Positions 45,840 through 59,527 are shown, counted from the stretch's first letter. The stretch: DNA of 64,000 nt from Lates calcarifer (GCF_001640805.2 NC_066838.1:6342601-6406600); one strand, 5' to 3'. Notes: generated by a model from the sequence alone, not told the origin. A program made the numbers and translations.

Positions 45840-47973
45840 TTCCATCTACTGTTGTTAGCACAAGGTTAAACTTTGCAGATCACAGGTACTGAACACAGTG
45901 CTGCAGGGTGTTGAACAGCACAGTGCAGAGTCCCTCACTCCCCTGTTTCATGATGTTAATATTTGACTACAACAAACTAGAGTGGTGGGTTTCACAGCTT
46001 TGATTCAATTCATGGCAACCCAAAAAGATGACCCATGAGACATCTCGCTCCATACTTCTCCCTCTCCTCCTCTCTGTCTCTATCAAAGTGCAATTTCAGC
46101 AGCACAGATTAAATTACTGCCCATAATTTCAACAGCTCTTACATAGACAGATAGCTTTTAAATTGCTGTAGAAAATCAGAAAGATCATCAATAGCGTTCC
46201 CTGTAATTCACACTTTTACTGGTGAAATGATTCAGAGTAGCCAATAAATTTTACTTGTTACAAGAAGTTTGAAGGGGCGAGAGCTCACCTACTGGCTACT
46301 CCTACTGTGGAGGAAATATGGTCTTGTCTTTGGCTGAAGGATGTTTAAAATTGAATTTCTGTATCACAGAGGCGACTGAATGCATACTGAGTGACTTGTG
46401 GAATGGCATTGACACAATCATTGTGACGGTGACATTTTTGCTCAATACAACCTTTTTATATTCTGGTTTATTGCACCTTGGCTCTTGAACATGAAAATTC
46501 CTTTCTGACCTTGAAAAATAGTGAAAAATAGACAAAATAATGACAAAAGAATCTTGACTCTGGGTCCACTTACTGGATTTTTTTTTTGCTTTCCATCACA
46601 TCTCACCCTCCCCTTTTGAGCCATTCATGTCATGACAGCTGATGAAGACCATGAGAAACAGTTGAAAATTCAGTCAGTTCATCACACAGGTTTAAACAAC
46701 CCACCAGGTTAGCCAAACCTGTTTTTGTTATAGAGTTTACAGAGTTAAAGGTTCAACTGGTTCCTACTGTTTTTAGCATATAAACCCCAGCTTTCATGGT
46801 TTTCCTAATGACCTTTGGTTGCACTTGCTTCAGTTTCACCTCAAATAATGTGATTTAGATAATCTGCTTGTTTATAACGTGTCTGGTTGTCTGACTGCTT
46901 GTGTTTCTTGTCCCAGTGAAATTTGTTATATGTCACCATGTTCCCAGATCTCTGTAATTACTTTGTTGAGTCAAGTGTATGTACAATAGCTGACAGGAAT
47001 GGTAGCCAAAGCTAAAAAATAAGACCCGAGTTGTACTAAACCAGATTTATCCTTTAACATTCTGACACTTAACAATAAGTTCACAGTCATGCAAATACCT
47101 CCCGTGTAAAGACGTCATAACTTCTAAATCCTCTGCAGAGAAAGTTCACTGATAGCTTTTGCAGCCGCAACTTAACCGTGCAAGCTTCTTTTCTCGCCTG
47201 CCCTACATTCTGCAGCCATATTGTTTGCATTCAAAGGCAGTGCCCACACAGCTGGAGGATAAGCCAAGTCTCTCGGCAGATAAAGTACGGCGCCATTGGC
47301 TGCTGCACCCTCTTTTCATTTCCCTCTGTCTACTGGGGTGTCAGAGGCTCCTGGCCACAGCTGGAAGATGAATAGTACTGCACCACTCCACTTTGTCATA
47401 GTGTCCAAGAAGGCTCTAAATGGCATTGAGAGACTCTCAGGCTCTCACAAATGGGATCTCTGCAGCCCTGTGTAACCTTGTATGTACGGAACAGCCTGAA
47501 TCTTTAAAGTTGTCTGATACTAACATTCCCAAGAGATTTAAAATCTCCTGTGGGTGCTGTTGCTTGTGTAGAATACAGGTAGTAGACAGCATTTCTATGT
47601 AACATACCAAGATTAATTCACTGTCATTTCAGTTGTGTAGAGAAGGAAATGATAATTGTTTACATCACCACTATCCAGAGCCCAGCCTTGATATGCATTA
47701 CCAAGTCTGTCAACGTATGTCTCTGTGTGATGCTATAGCTGTGTGCTGTGTTTATCTGTTTGTACATGTGCAAGGCCACATGTGTGCACAAATAAAGCTT
47801 TGCTTTGAATTCACTCACAGTGCTTTGGCTGGAGAAACAGAGATAACAAAAATCTTCCAGCACAGCTTCCTCTCTGTTCAGTTTGGCTGTTCCTACACCA
47901 GGGGCAACAACACCTACCTGCTCTGTCTCACTGTTCTCATGGAAACGCATCAAAGCAGCAGAAAGACAGACAG

Positions 47974-48013
<40 letters not shown>

Positions 48014-51000
48014 GGAAAGAACATCCCAGAGATACTTTGTTACTGTACCGTTGCACTCTTGATTGTCCCTGTTGCTTTCCTCAGCAGTGACAGTAAGCCA
48101 TGTCACACATCTCTTTCCCCTTCTGTTGGAGTTGAAGACCAAAGACGAACACAGCACGTAGGTGCTGTTGCACTGTGTTGAAATTCAAGGCACCCAAGTC
48201 ACCCACTCAACCAGCACAAACTGCACGCATTTGTTGGTTTCAGGGTACGCCAATACATATTTCAGTGGTTTGAAGGTATTCCTCCATGTTGAGTTTTCCC
48301 TATGTGATGAAAGCAGTTCTGACACATAAGAGAGCCCGGGGCCTGAGGAGTCTGGAACCAAGATTAAACCAGAGATGGCCGTATGCCTACAGGCAGTGAT
48401 TACAACAGCTCCCATTAAAAGCAACCTTGATGGAAATCCATAGCGGCATGTGTCTGTGGGGGAGAGACAGGCAGAGGATGCGTTCATGGCCGCCTTGTAG
48501 ACATAAGGCAGTAAATGTTCTGGGTTTGAGCGTTAATGATAATGGAGCACATGCAGCAGCAACTGCTGCTGTCTGTCACAACAGCTCCTCCACAGTGAAC
48601 GGGATATTAGAGCAAAACTAACAAAACTTTAAGTGAGGCTATGTAACTTTGAAAGGTAAAACAATTGAACCCTCCTCTTACAAATGATCAGTTGAATTCA
48701 TAAGCAGAAGAATTTCATGTTGATACATTCAGGTGTTTTACTGCTCAGCTTTACTTGATGTGATTTGACCGGTGGTTTATGATGACCAATATTTGCAAAC
48801 TTTTCATAGATAGTACTGTGTAACTGATATTACTGAGTCAATTTACTGATTTTATAACTCTTTTTTAATGACAGACTGGTTATATATATGGTAACATGAA
48901 GCATTCATCATCATTACATTAAGTTTGTGAGGGAGCTGCGTATCTCTATGAGATGATTTCTAAACTCACTAGTTTAAAGGTGCAGTATATGAGTGTCAGT
49001 TTTTAACTTTCTAACCCATCTCAAGTATTTTTCAAACACTGGCATTTCATGCAGGATGAATTCATGTTGCGAGAAAGTATGGGAGAGGAAGTCAAGGTGG
49101 TGGATGGACACTTCTCCTAACCCTAACCATAGTGCACAAATATTGTCAGAAGTGAGAATTTGAAAAACTTTGGCACTGAATGTTAAACATTTTAGTATTG
49201 AAGATGGACTGTGGTTTTGCAGAATTGTCCAGTATTGACATTCTTGTGTGGTAGTTAGGTCCGTGAGGGCTCAGGGCTGTCCCACTGTGAAATCAGACTT
49301 TCAGTGCAGACTTTGCTCAAGAGAGTATCCCACAAGGCATGGAGTGTTTTATTAAACCACTTATAGTCTCAAATTTCAGCCTCACATTTTATTATCCACA
49401 AAAATACCTCTGTCTGGGAAAGCTGATTTTACAAAGTGCTGTTCCTCTTCTTGTGCACCGTTTGGAGATCTCACGCACTGCTGCACTCAGACACTATGTC
49501 ACCAATGACGTCTATTAAAGTCTATAAGGGTTCAGTGCTCTGGGCTGTTTGGGGGACATTGGAACTGGGCCTTAGATTCAGTGTCAGTCAGATGGCCCAC
49601 TGATGACGTCTTTAAACAACCAATTCAAGAAAGTCTTTGGAAATTAAGGTGAAGTCAGTGTGCCATTGTAATTTAATAGTACAATAAAGGCAATTCCAGA
49701 AAACCCCCAGTAAACTCTACTTTTAAGAGAGAGCTTATTCTGACTATAGTGACTTTTTATTTTACTGTTACTGTTGATACTGTTGCTGTTATTTTACTCT
49801 CCTAACAGATGAGATTGAGTGTGCTCATGGTGGTGCGGCAGTTTTAATACTCTATTTCACTGGTTTTTGCTTTACCTTAGTTTTACTTGTTTGTATTTTT
49901 TATTTATTTAATCCAGTCTACTTTAATGTCTTTTTACTTGTTATTACTGATCTAATTTATTGCAACTTCTGTAACTTGGTTTTTGAGAAGTGCTCTACAA
50001 CTAAATTAAGTACATGAATATTTCACATAAGACCGCTCCATAAAAGCACATTATAGACATGGAGTACTTAACGTACAGTTAATCATTTCACACTGCCACC
50101 AATCATTCTCTTGACATGTTTGAATAGGTAGGGGACACTTGGCCTTGGGAAATGCAGGAGACAAAATGAATGAGCACAAAAAAATGAGGCAGCGATGCAA
50201 GGGGGGAGGGAAAATGACCCAGGGAAATTTCCTTTTATTGCTTGCCATAGTTGATGCTGCTGGTCTGTCACAGCAACAAGACAAATTGGGGTTGGGAGCT
50301 CTGCTCATCACTGACATTTCCACTTGAATTAATTCTGACAAAAACTTACTCTGCACACGTACCCGTGTGAATCCTCTCCTTCCAGCATTGGAGGGAGAGC
50401 TTAAACCAAGAGGCCCAGTACAGGAACAATAGATTGTTGGCAGCATGCCTAGTTCAGCCTTTGTAAGTCTTTAACTGAACAGTTCCTCTTAGCGTTGACA
50501 ATATGCTGTATGAGGATGTGAAGGCTATCATTTGATCCAGACTATAGAGGAAAGTTCCATCAGGAGGAGGTCCTTCAATTTATTTGGCAGCGAGTTCATT
50601 TATTCCACTTAGCATGAAGAGAAAGATGAAGGAGCTGCACACCGATGACTGTGAAAAAAAGAGGCAGAAAATACTTTTCTGGCATTTTACTACTCCATGC
50701 TGTGTTCAACAAAAAGAACAAACACAAGCAGACAAAGGTTTTGACATGATATCGATATTTAGCAGAGACCATTCTATCCCTCTGCTCCACAGGACTACAA
50801 TTTGAGCCATGTTCCTTGACAAAGAGTTTTGGTGGCAGTGTGAAAGGTTTATATCTGAGGTAGATTAGATGTGTGCAGCTGAGTGAAATATAAGAAAACG
50901 GAGGCCATAACAACATGACTTTTCAGCTCCATCAGCAGCAGGAGCAGAAAGAACTACTTAGACAGCGAGGCAACAGAGAAATCCAGACACATGTTTTTCA

Positions 51001-54000
51001 TGATCGTTATTATTTTTAGGCATACTATCACCATAAGTGGTACTTAGGAAAATGCTGGCAAAGTTTCTAGTGGGATTGAAAGTCCCACCTAGGAGGATTT
51101 AATTAGCGCTTTGAATGAATAACATTTCACCAATTTCTCTCTCTGTCCTTGGTAATCAGTTCTGGGCCATTAATGAGAGGATGACTATCGACTGGCGGAG
51201 CAGGCTGCTGATAATTGAATGTGTAGAGGCCATTAAACATTCCTAATCAAAAACAAACACTCCAAAGCCACAGTTCCTGCAGAACAATAAGATGCAACAA
51301 CAATGGAAGCATGTTTGTTGGAAAAGAAAACAAAAATGACTTTGCATCTATCCACATCTACAGGGTTGTTCTTTGTTGTTTTTAGTGGGCTATCAGTGCC
51401 AAAGGTTCAGAAGTTGACAGGCCAGAAAATAGCCTGAATTTCTCGGGGCATGGCACCATATTGAATTTCCCAAGTTAGTGTTTTGATCCAAGCAGCTGAG
51501 AGGGGACAGACAAGAAAAACACTTTGTAATTGAAATGATCTCAGAGGCTCCATTCCACATGCAAACACGGCAGCAAATCAGTAATGGTGACAATGTTGTG
51601 GTGTTGGGAATCACTGCTCTTCTATTGATTTGGCGTTATTGATTTGACTTCAGTATCACCACAACTCATCAAGTTGGTAGGTCAATATAACTAGTTAACA
51701 AACCCAACCCTGTATGGCCTCTGCTTTAGCCTCACAGTCTGAGGTGTGTAGTGACAAAGTTTGTAGAGTTAAGATGGAATTTGTGAAATTAATTGCACAT
51801 ATTCAAGTCGGAATCCTCAAAATTGTCGTCATTGTGATTTCAATATCTTAAAATGTTCTCTACTGTCGTGGTTATGCTTCTCTCAGAGATCACGTGTCAG
51901 TCAAATGATATGGGCGTGTCCTATGATTTGAGTTTTGTGTTGTTGTTAACCCTCAGCTATGATTGAATCATCACATGATCATATACAATTGATAATCCAG
52001 TCCTATTCCCACATTTTTCATGCTGCAATATTTTAATGCAAGCAAATGTCATTATATGCAACTCTGTGGAGACCTATCAGGCTTTTATGGTGTGTTGAAA
52101 AGATTATTAGCCCTGGGTGTTTGGAACAGGAAATGTAAACACCCTCACAAACTGGCTGCGCTGACTCATTTTGTTATGTCTGTCAGCATATGAGATGAGC
52201 AAAGCAGACATTATTATGTGAGAATACCAGTGTTAATTTAACCTTGTGGTTGTTTCATTCATACACGTTAATGGTGCAGGAGATTCATGTTCTGTTGATG
52301 TCACCCAGAGATGATCCATAGGAAGACGCTGGAAAGAAGGAAAACTCTTCAGTCTGAATCATTATGAGAAGCACGTTGCATCTTCAGTAATTGCGCGAGG
52401 GACCTTGCTGTTGCACTTGAATTTGTTTGTGTTGTTCTTTCAAGGTCTGCTGCGCCTCAAAAGGACAGACGCTCCTTTGCTTTTCTGCAGCGGCTTGTCA
52501 ACATGACTCTCTGTCCAGCGGAGCAGAAAAAGGGGTCCAGTCCATGTCCCGTCTGACTGGCATGTCGCTCACATTGTCCGGATGAAGGGAGCGAGAAGGG
52601 ACTTATACTTGTAAATACCAAGCAGACATCCATGTGGTACATGGAGCGATATTTCAGAAGGCAGAGTAGAAGGCTGCTGCGACCATCCGCAGGTCAGGCC
52701 ACTTATGATCATACTGCCAGCGTCTTGAGGGCTCACCTGCTTTACAAAATGTTGATATAATGAAACCACAGCTGGGTACATTATCAAAACTACTAAAATG
52801 GTGAGAGCCATAACATACATTTTATTTTGTATCCTGATTTTAATAGTTTTATTATGCGTCTGTGCCAACAACAGCCAGGTCCAGATTCATTACATTTATC
52901 CCATTCATGCTGTTCTTTTTAAAGGAAATATTTCAGTAAAACCTGAGGGTATTTCTTCAAATTTGGTGCAAATGTTCACATAGACTCAAGGATGGACTGA
53001 TTAAATTTTGGTGTTCAAAGGTCAAGGTCACTGTGTCCACTCGAAACGTGTTTGGCCATAAATCACACACTAACTAGTGGAGGCATACAACCATGAGGTG
53101 GTAATTCTAGTTCAACTTTTCACAACCCTGTTGTTGCTGAATCTTACTTTGGGCTCTGACTGAGATCGAGTGATTACATATAAAATCAATAGAAAAGTGT
53201 AATTGGATACAAATTGGCCAAGGATAGCGTGGACTAAAGCAAATATGCATTTGTGCAAGTTCAAAATGTTTCAACTTGAGCAACAAATTTGCATGCATCC
53301 ATAGTCTTTATGGATCTGCTACCTAACTGTAGAGTGGAAAGAGGCTAGAGGAAAATAATAGAAAGAACTGGAGTTTCTGGAGCCGAAAACAAACACTAAG
53401 TCACGCTTCCATAAACACGGTCAGTATGTCTTTACTAGCTAGCTTAAACTTAATGTCTGTGCACTCAGTACATCAGATTCTCAAACTATAACTATTCAGT
53501 GGTTTGTTTGTATACATTTTTTTTTTTTTTTTTTTTTTTTTACCAAAATGTGATTAAATACATGTTTGTTGGTAGCATGGCAGACTAGCATTTGTTGTAA
53601 AGAGCTAACCATTCTAGCAACAAAAGAAGCTGTGTATTTCGCCAACTTTAGTGAGAATGTCAGATTTTGAATATCAGTGAATGTAGTGAGTACACAAAGG
53701 CTCAGTGATGATACTGCAGTAGTTGGGTGTGATGTCTCTGTGACATTTTGGTCATTTTTTTCACTCTAAAGTTGGTTCAACATTAGAATTGGAACTGCTG
53801 TGAATCCAAGCAGAAAACAGCTGGTACCCTCTGCAAATGAGCAAGATACACACTTTTCAGAGCTGTGTACCTTTCAGGCCCTCTGGCAGTGAGTGCTCTT
53901 ACTCAAAGGATGGATTTTCTGTGGAGTTTTACTCCAAGTTCCTGGTGCAAAGACAAAACAACTTTAAAATTTTAAGTTTTGAATTCTATTATTGTGACTA

Positions 54001-54480
54001 CACAATATGTACAGTCATGGCAATATCTGCCCAGTGTTTTCAGATTTTGCAGAAGAAATGTCCATTTGAACAGATGTTTTGAGGCACCACATGCTCCTCT
54101 GCAGCATGTAGCAGGTGGCTGGGAACAGGAGGAGTGGAGTTAGGCGTCCACACGGCGGTGGCCTGTCTTAGTTTGATATAAGCTAACAAATCACATCCCT
54201 GAGATGTCCATTTATTGTAATGCCCATGCTTATAAATGTGGTGGGTCCTAATTTGCTTTTTTCCCCCCAGTGATTTGACAAATGTTGCAATTAAGTGTAA
54301 GAAATTCTCCACCTGTTCCAGTAAAACCATGTGGATGTGAAATGTTGTGTACAGGAATAATTAAAAACACAGAAAAATAGCTGCAATATACAATAATAAC
54401 TTTTGGAATGTAAAAATATGCATACTACCTGTAGTATGAGTTTGATTTCTAAGTTCTCTGTCTTAGGTTCAAACCACTGT
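45840..54480. other. Intergenic, no gene recognised
   Basis: No supported exons. Contains a (GA)n tract at 47979-48008, a T25 run at 53517-53541, and a less repetitive stretch at about 51.0-51.35 kb with homeodomain-type TAAT motifs. The longest ORF (47660-48157, minus) runs through the GA repeat and is not credible as a protein. Confidence 0.5.
47979..48008. repeat. (GA)n microsatellite
   Basis: About 15 GA units. Confidence 0.95.
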
Positions 54481-54615
54481 GTCCCTGCCAAAGTGTCCTT
54501 GATCAAGACAGTGAATCCCACCAGATGACATTTTATGGATAGCACTTTAAATTCCGTTGTACTGGCTTTACCTTGTGCAATGACAATAAAAGGATTCTAT
54601 CTATTCTATCTATGG
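54470..54615 (+). repeat. Retroposon 3' tail (L2-like)
   Basis: GGATAGCACTTTAAATTCCG, then GTGCAATGACAATAAAAGGA and TTCTATCTATTCTATC. This is the pattern of fish L2-type LINE/SINE 3' tails, which end in short tandem repeats. Only the tail is recognisable. Confidence 0.55.
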
Positions 54616-57600
54616 CTTTGTAGTTGACCCAGACTTTTGACCTCCCTCTCTAGAGTTTCCCTATCTAAACTTGAGCTACAAGACACACAGACAAACACCT
54701 GCTCCTCCTACAAGCTGCAAGTGTTTCTGCAAATGTGCAAAGACAATAGGCATTTATATTCTGTAATACACAGCAACTCAACAAAAGCTACTGTTTGTAT
54801 GGCTGATATTTGTCATGTGAAACAATGAAACTGTGAACATCATTATTTTACTTTAGCTCTTCTAACTTGCCATTTACTGTAAAGCAGTACTGTCCACACT
54901 CAGCTGTCAGATACTGTAGAACCAAAGCAACTAATATGATATTAATGTCCTGGTTATATGCACCTACCTACCTACCTACTCACCTTACCTGTTCCCCCCA
55001 GCCCCCTCCCCCCCCCCTCTCTTTCTCTCTCTCTCTCTCTCTGTCCATACTTCTCTCACTTAATGATTTTAAAACTTATCATTTCTAAGGTTTCCTATTT
55101 GATCCACTGTTGCTTGGACTGTCTCATTTGTCACTTTGGACAAATTAGCAGCCAAGTGAATACATAAATGTAGATAAATTACATTAAATACATGTAATTA
55201 TGTAGGTCACAGAAGCACTTCATCAGCTGCTCTATTGCTCCTACTGATATTGTTTTATTCTTTTGATTCACCTTATAAGGTTTTCAGTTTCCCTTGTTGT
55301 CACATGGGAACTCTCTCTGTACTGAAGTCAGCAAACCTCAGCCTTTATCGTTCCAGCTTAAAGTGCTGCAGACTGAACCTCTGCCTCACCTCTGTGAATT
55401 GTTTTGGCAGTGAACTCATACAAACCTGCTTTTGCTTCAACAATTTGTTACAAAATTGCCATTCTTATAAATGCACATACATCCTATGTACATTCTATAT
55501 ACAGAGATATTTAGTTGTCCAGTGCCATCAATAATTTTCACAGATGTCACAACTGGTGGCATAGCAGCAGGGCTGCACACGTAATCACAAAATAGGCCCT
55601 TTCCACATCAGATAATTTAACTTGTTACAGTATGAAAAACCCAGGTGTTACTAATAACATTAATAATGACTGTTCTGTTCAAATGTCCCTGTGAGTGTAT
55701 GATAGTGAGACCAGGACTGAAGCAGCTACATTGAAACAAGCAATTAATTTTATCATTTACACCTGAGCCTTTCCCTCTGATACATGCCAACATGTCTCAT
55801 GTGTAACTAAGTTGCATTATAGACAAAAAATCTTCCTACAAACAAGCTGACTGACAAAATAGCATGACATGAGTTAATAAGCGCCTTCACAGCTGCTACA
55901 CCGAACAAGCAATCAATATGAATTTGTGAAGTTTACTCTGTCCAGCTTTATATTGATTGGTGGAACTGAGCAACTATGCAGGCAGCCAGTCATACAGCCA
56001 ACCAGCATAGACACAAAGCTACAATAAAAGAGCACACAAACCAATGTCTTTTACTAATGTAAAATAACAATACCTCTGTTTAATTCTTCTGAATTAAAAC
56101 CACACGTGAACACAGCATTGACATGATATCATTTTTGGCGAACTTGTTCACAAACAGTTACCTGTTCATCCTGCAGATATGGAGCCACATTAGTAATCAT
56201 GTTTCTGACAACATGGTGAATAGTCCAACATTCACTGTCTTTTAGCTCTGTCATTGGTCTCTGTTGGTTTTTAGAGCTGCCTGCTGCGGCCATAAACAGT
56301 GCTATGAGATTGGCCAGAGTGAACCTGAAAAAGTAAAGTTGTGGTTTGGAAAACCAAAACAATGAGCTGGAAAATGCTGAAAAAAGCTTTGTTATGCGAT
56401 AATTCTCTGGTTTCATCACAAGGCTTAGCCCCATCATCCATACAAGGATTCATGTGATCCATTGTTGATAAAAAAAAAAAAATTGAATGTGGACACTTTA
56501 CATAGAGGTACAGTTTTAGCAACATTAAATATCAGAAACGTTCTAAACCTAAAGGAGGAAAATATGCTTATTCCTTTCAAATGAACAACATCAGCCTTCA
56601 TAGCAGTTATCAACCAAATGTGGATATGAACTCATTCTCCTTACCTGATTTGGCCCTTCGGACTACTACCTCTTCCCCATGATGAAGAGAGGGCTCAGTG
56701 GTCACCATTTTGACAATGATGATGACATTATGACATTATCGTTGCTGTGGACCATTTCCTCAGACAGAAGTGACTTGCAATTTCAAATTACCTGAAATAG
56801 AAACACCACATAAGTCTTTATCTTCAAACTTGATGTATAATCACTCCAAGAGTGAAAAGGTGCATGTGCATATAACGAAAGCTGGTTAATTCATCTCCTT
56901 CTACCCTAAACCACAACTTATCAATCACCCTTATTATAATCACATGTAGACAGTTATAAAGTGTGTGCACAAGCATCCAGAATGAATAAATTTCTTTCTT
57001 TCTTTTTTTTTGCTGAGCACAGCCCTTTTAATGTGCACATAGTATTCTTATACTGGCATTACTATTATCACAATCCACACATGCCCAAATGCAATTAAAA
57101 TAAGTCTGTGTATTACTGGTAAACATGAAAATAAATATGATGGGCAAAAATAAATTGGCAGAACTTTTACAACCCCGTCAGTCACAGTGATGGATTATGA
57201 TTAATTACACTGCAACCCCTGCTGGGACATCACTCAGACAGACAGACTGAAACGTGGTTCTTAGCTCTAATAGCTGGCTGAGCCGAGCTTCAGACGAGAG
57301 GAGAAAACAAACCTCGTCTCAGCAGCTAAACTCCCCCTGTAGTTCTTCCACAATCGGCCAAGTAAGCTGCTGCTGCAGCTGGCTACAGAGATGCAAAAAA
57401 AAAAACATCAGCAGGTTTGGAGATATGACATCGCCCTGATGTGGCAGTAAGGTGGAGAATATCCCTTTAATACTCAACAAATGCATAGTCTTTGCAGTGT
57501 GAGTAATTTTTCATGCATTACACTGATGATGTGACAGGCCTTGGCCTGGGCCAATACGTCATCATAAAAGCCATTCAGTGAAAGGCTGATAGCACAGCAG

Positions 57601-57769
57601 CGCATTGGGGGAACTTCTCCATCTGCTAATAAAGTGCACATTGGTGGTCATGGAATCTGGTGTATGTGTGTGAGAGAGAGAGGGTGAGTTATAGTAATGG
57701 TCCTCGAGTGGCGAGGGAGTCTTAAATGGTGCTCTTTCAGAAGATAGACTGGCATCTGCAAAGCTTTAG

Positions 57770-57809
<40 letters not shown>

Positions 57810-58120
57810 GCATGCGCCCCAGTGTGTGCACACTTGAGACTTGATATGATATTACACAGTATATAATAATGTAACTTTTGCTGTAAAGAGCTCTGCGGCA
57901 CTGCACATGCCATAACACCAGTCCTCTAAAGGAGAGAACCTCACACATTTTCCCAGAATGCAAGTGGGCTAAATGTTAACTGAAGTCCCCAGACCATGCA
58001 GCCCTCAAGGGCGTTTTCCACCTATGAAAGAGGGCACAAAGACGTGGAGAAAAGTAGCATGTCACAATGTGGGGAGACTGGTGCTGCTGTGTGACTCCCT
58101 GTGGGCTGAGATGGGACATC
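54616..58120. other. Intergenic, no gene recognised
   Basis: Contains a CCTA run (about 54963-54979), a CT tract (about 55017-55043), a TC/AC compound repeat (about 57770-57810) and repeat-like sequence at 57250-57470. No supported exon. Confidence 0.5.
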
Positions 58121-58128
58121 TCCATGTG

Positions 58129-58136
58129 TATAAATA
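58129..58136 (+). promoter_or_regulatory. TATA-box-like TATAAATA upstream of the 59431 gene
   Basis: TATAAATA lies upstream of a CpG-rich block and the start codon at 59431 on the same strand. If used, transcription would begin near 58160 and give a leader of about 1.3 kb. CpG-rich promoters often lack TATA, so the true start may instead lie within 58.4-59.0 kb. Confidence 0.3.
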
Positions 58137-58255
58137 AGCATCATCATCTACAGTTTGGGATTTATAGCCCCGGAGCTAAAAGTTTTTTTCTCTGACTTAG
58201 AGGAGGGAATTAGGACACTGTGTTTTTGTGTGTGTCTGTATGTGTGTGTGTCTGT

Positions 58256-58257
<2 letters not shown>

Positions 58258-58300
<43 letters not shown>
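58258..58300. repeat. (GA)n microsatellite in presumed promoter/5' leader
   Basis: About 21 uninterrupted GA units following a TG-rich stretch. Confidence 0.95.
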
Positions 58301-58301
<1 letters not shown>

Positions 58302-58479
58302 AGATGGAAACACTGTAACTCAAGGCAACTCCGTGTGCAGCAGCAGCGGTAGTGTTTCCTTTCATGGATTGAAGGAGGGAAGTCCTCTAGTTCGGTGTCG
58401 CCTGCATGCAAATGGAGTAGACCGGGACAGAGTGAGGCTGGGTTAACACGCTTATCTGTTACCAGCACTTGACTTTGAG

Positions 58480-59010
58480 AGGAAGGGAGCTTCGCGTCGA
58501 GCCCGGGGAGCTAGACATCATTAGTGAGAATTTTCCAGAGCCTCCACAAAGGCTCATACAGGTGACAAGTGTTGCCAACTTCACCGCACCGCCTGCACGA
58601 CGCGCTCAGGGTGCGTGTTGTCCAGCGCCGGTGCGCTGGGTGAGAGCCGCCGCACTTGTTTTGACGTGACATTTCGCTTACGCAGCTGTGCATATGTGGC
58701 CACATATGACGCATTTGCCTCCGTAGCTGTTTTTCAAACGCCGGTGGGTTTGGGCGCCAGAGTGATGCATTTTCGGACAAGTTTCCCTGCCGACTGGTGT
58801 GTTCGTCATGTCCGACAGGGTTAAACTTGAGCGTTTCTCTGTAGAGTCACTCAGAGCCGGACTCCGTGCTGAAGTTGGTCGGGAATAACAACTGCGAAGC
58901 GCAGAGGAGGGGGGGAAAAGAGGTGACAGCGGCGTTCAGGGGGTGTTGAGCGGCTGAATTTACTACCAGCATCATCAGCATCTCTGTGTGAGGATCAAAA
59001 CTGCGGGAGG
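58480..59010 (+). promoter_or_regulatory. CpG-rich promoter region
   Basis: By eye the only long stretch in the window with dense CpG and high GC (for example GCCGGTGCGCTGGGTGAGAG, GACAGCGGCGTTCAGG). It lies just upstream of a signal-peptide start exon on the + strand, as expected of a vertebrate promoter. The short ORFs inside it show no domain. Confidence 0.6.
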
Positions 59011-59140
59011 CTGCTGCTGCTCACTCCTCTTCATCTACACACACAGTTTTTTTTTAGCAGAAGCCTGCCAGTGAATTTCAGCTTCTGAAACCACAGCTGC
59101 GTAAACTTGGCCAGATCTGGTGACATTGTAGCCTCTCTCT

Positions 59141-59141
59141 C

Positions 59142-59183
<42 letters not shown>

Positions 59184-59200
59184 TGTGTGTGTGTGTTCCT
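59141..59200. repeat. CT/TG/GA/TG compound repeat in 5' leader
   Basis: Low-complexity purine-pyrimidine tract about 230 bases before the start codon. Confidence 0.9.
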
Positions 59201-59230
59201 GTGTGCATGTGTGTGCGGTGAGCAGCCTGG

Positions 59231-59260
59231 ATGGATATGCGGCTCACCGAGGGAATTTGA
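59231..59260 (+). CDS. Upstream ORF 1 in 5' leader (9 codons)
   Basis: ATG to TGA encoding MDMRLTEGI, out of frame with the main start at 59431. The ATG context is GCCTGGATGG (T at -3, G at +4). It may reduce initiation at the main ATG if present in the mRNA. Confidence 0.35.
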   Translation: MDMRLTEGI

Positions 59261-59308
59261 AAAGCAAGGGGGGATTACTATCAGTCCCTCTCCTATTATA
59301 ACCTCAAA

Positions 59309-59380
59309 ATGGATGCCGACGACAGGCTGTGGAAACGCCACTGGATTAGCCACTCTTGCGCTGATCTGCTTGACATCTAA
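59309..59380 (+). CDS. Upstream ORF 2 in 5' leader (23 codons)
   Basis: ATG to TAA, MDADDRLWKRHWISHSCADL then LDI. It has A at -3 and G at +4, a strong initiation context, and ends 50 bases before the main ATG. Probably regulatory if transcribed; translation is unproven. Confidence 0.4.
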   Translation: MDADDRLWKRHWISHSCADLLDI

Positions 59381-59430
59381 GCGGCACGAACGTTCAAAGT
59401 TTGGATAATCTATAAGGTTAAAGGTGTAGG

Positions 59431-59527
59431 ATGCAGTCTGGAGTGAAGACGCTCTCCGCAGGTGGAGGTGCGTCACTCTGCTGCCTGCTGCTCCTCTGGC
59501 TCATCTACTCCCATCTGCTCAGAGAGG
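59431..59527 (+). CDS. First coding exon of an unidentified secreted or membrane protein
   Basis: ATG at 59431 with A at -3 and an in-frame TAA just upstream (59419-59421), so the start is well bounded. 32 codons plus one base read MQSGVKTLSAGGGASLCCLL, then LLWLIYSHLLRE. The Lys-bearing N-region followed by a strongly hydrophobic Leu-rich core (about residues 15-25) indicates a signal peptide or signal anchor. The exon ends in phase 1 before GTAAGG at 59528. A signal-peptide exon ending in phase 1 is common in immunoglobulin-superfamily, receptor and extracellular-matrix genes. The mature protein begins in the next exon, outside the window, so no family can be assigned. Confidence 0.7.

Noticed and set aside
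47660..48157. 165-codon minus-strand ORF, the longest in the window
   Set aside because: Crosses the (GA)n repeat as a Ser-Leu run, with no domain, no splice context and low-complexity composition.
49111..49126. CCTAACCCTAACC telomere-like motif
   Set aside because: Only two units inside ordinary sequence; not an interstitial telomere tract.
52497..52556. Acceptor-like CTTTTCTGCAG followed by an open 19-codon frame
   Set aside because: No matching donor or partner exon and unremarkable peptide; too weak to call.
22566..58000. EXOSC10, the mammalian neighbour downstream of MTOR
   Set aside because: No exonuclease or HRDC-domain exons were recognised; the orphan exon pair does not match it.
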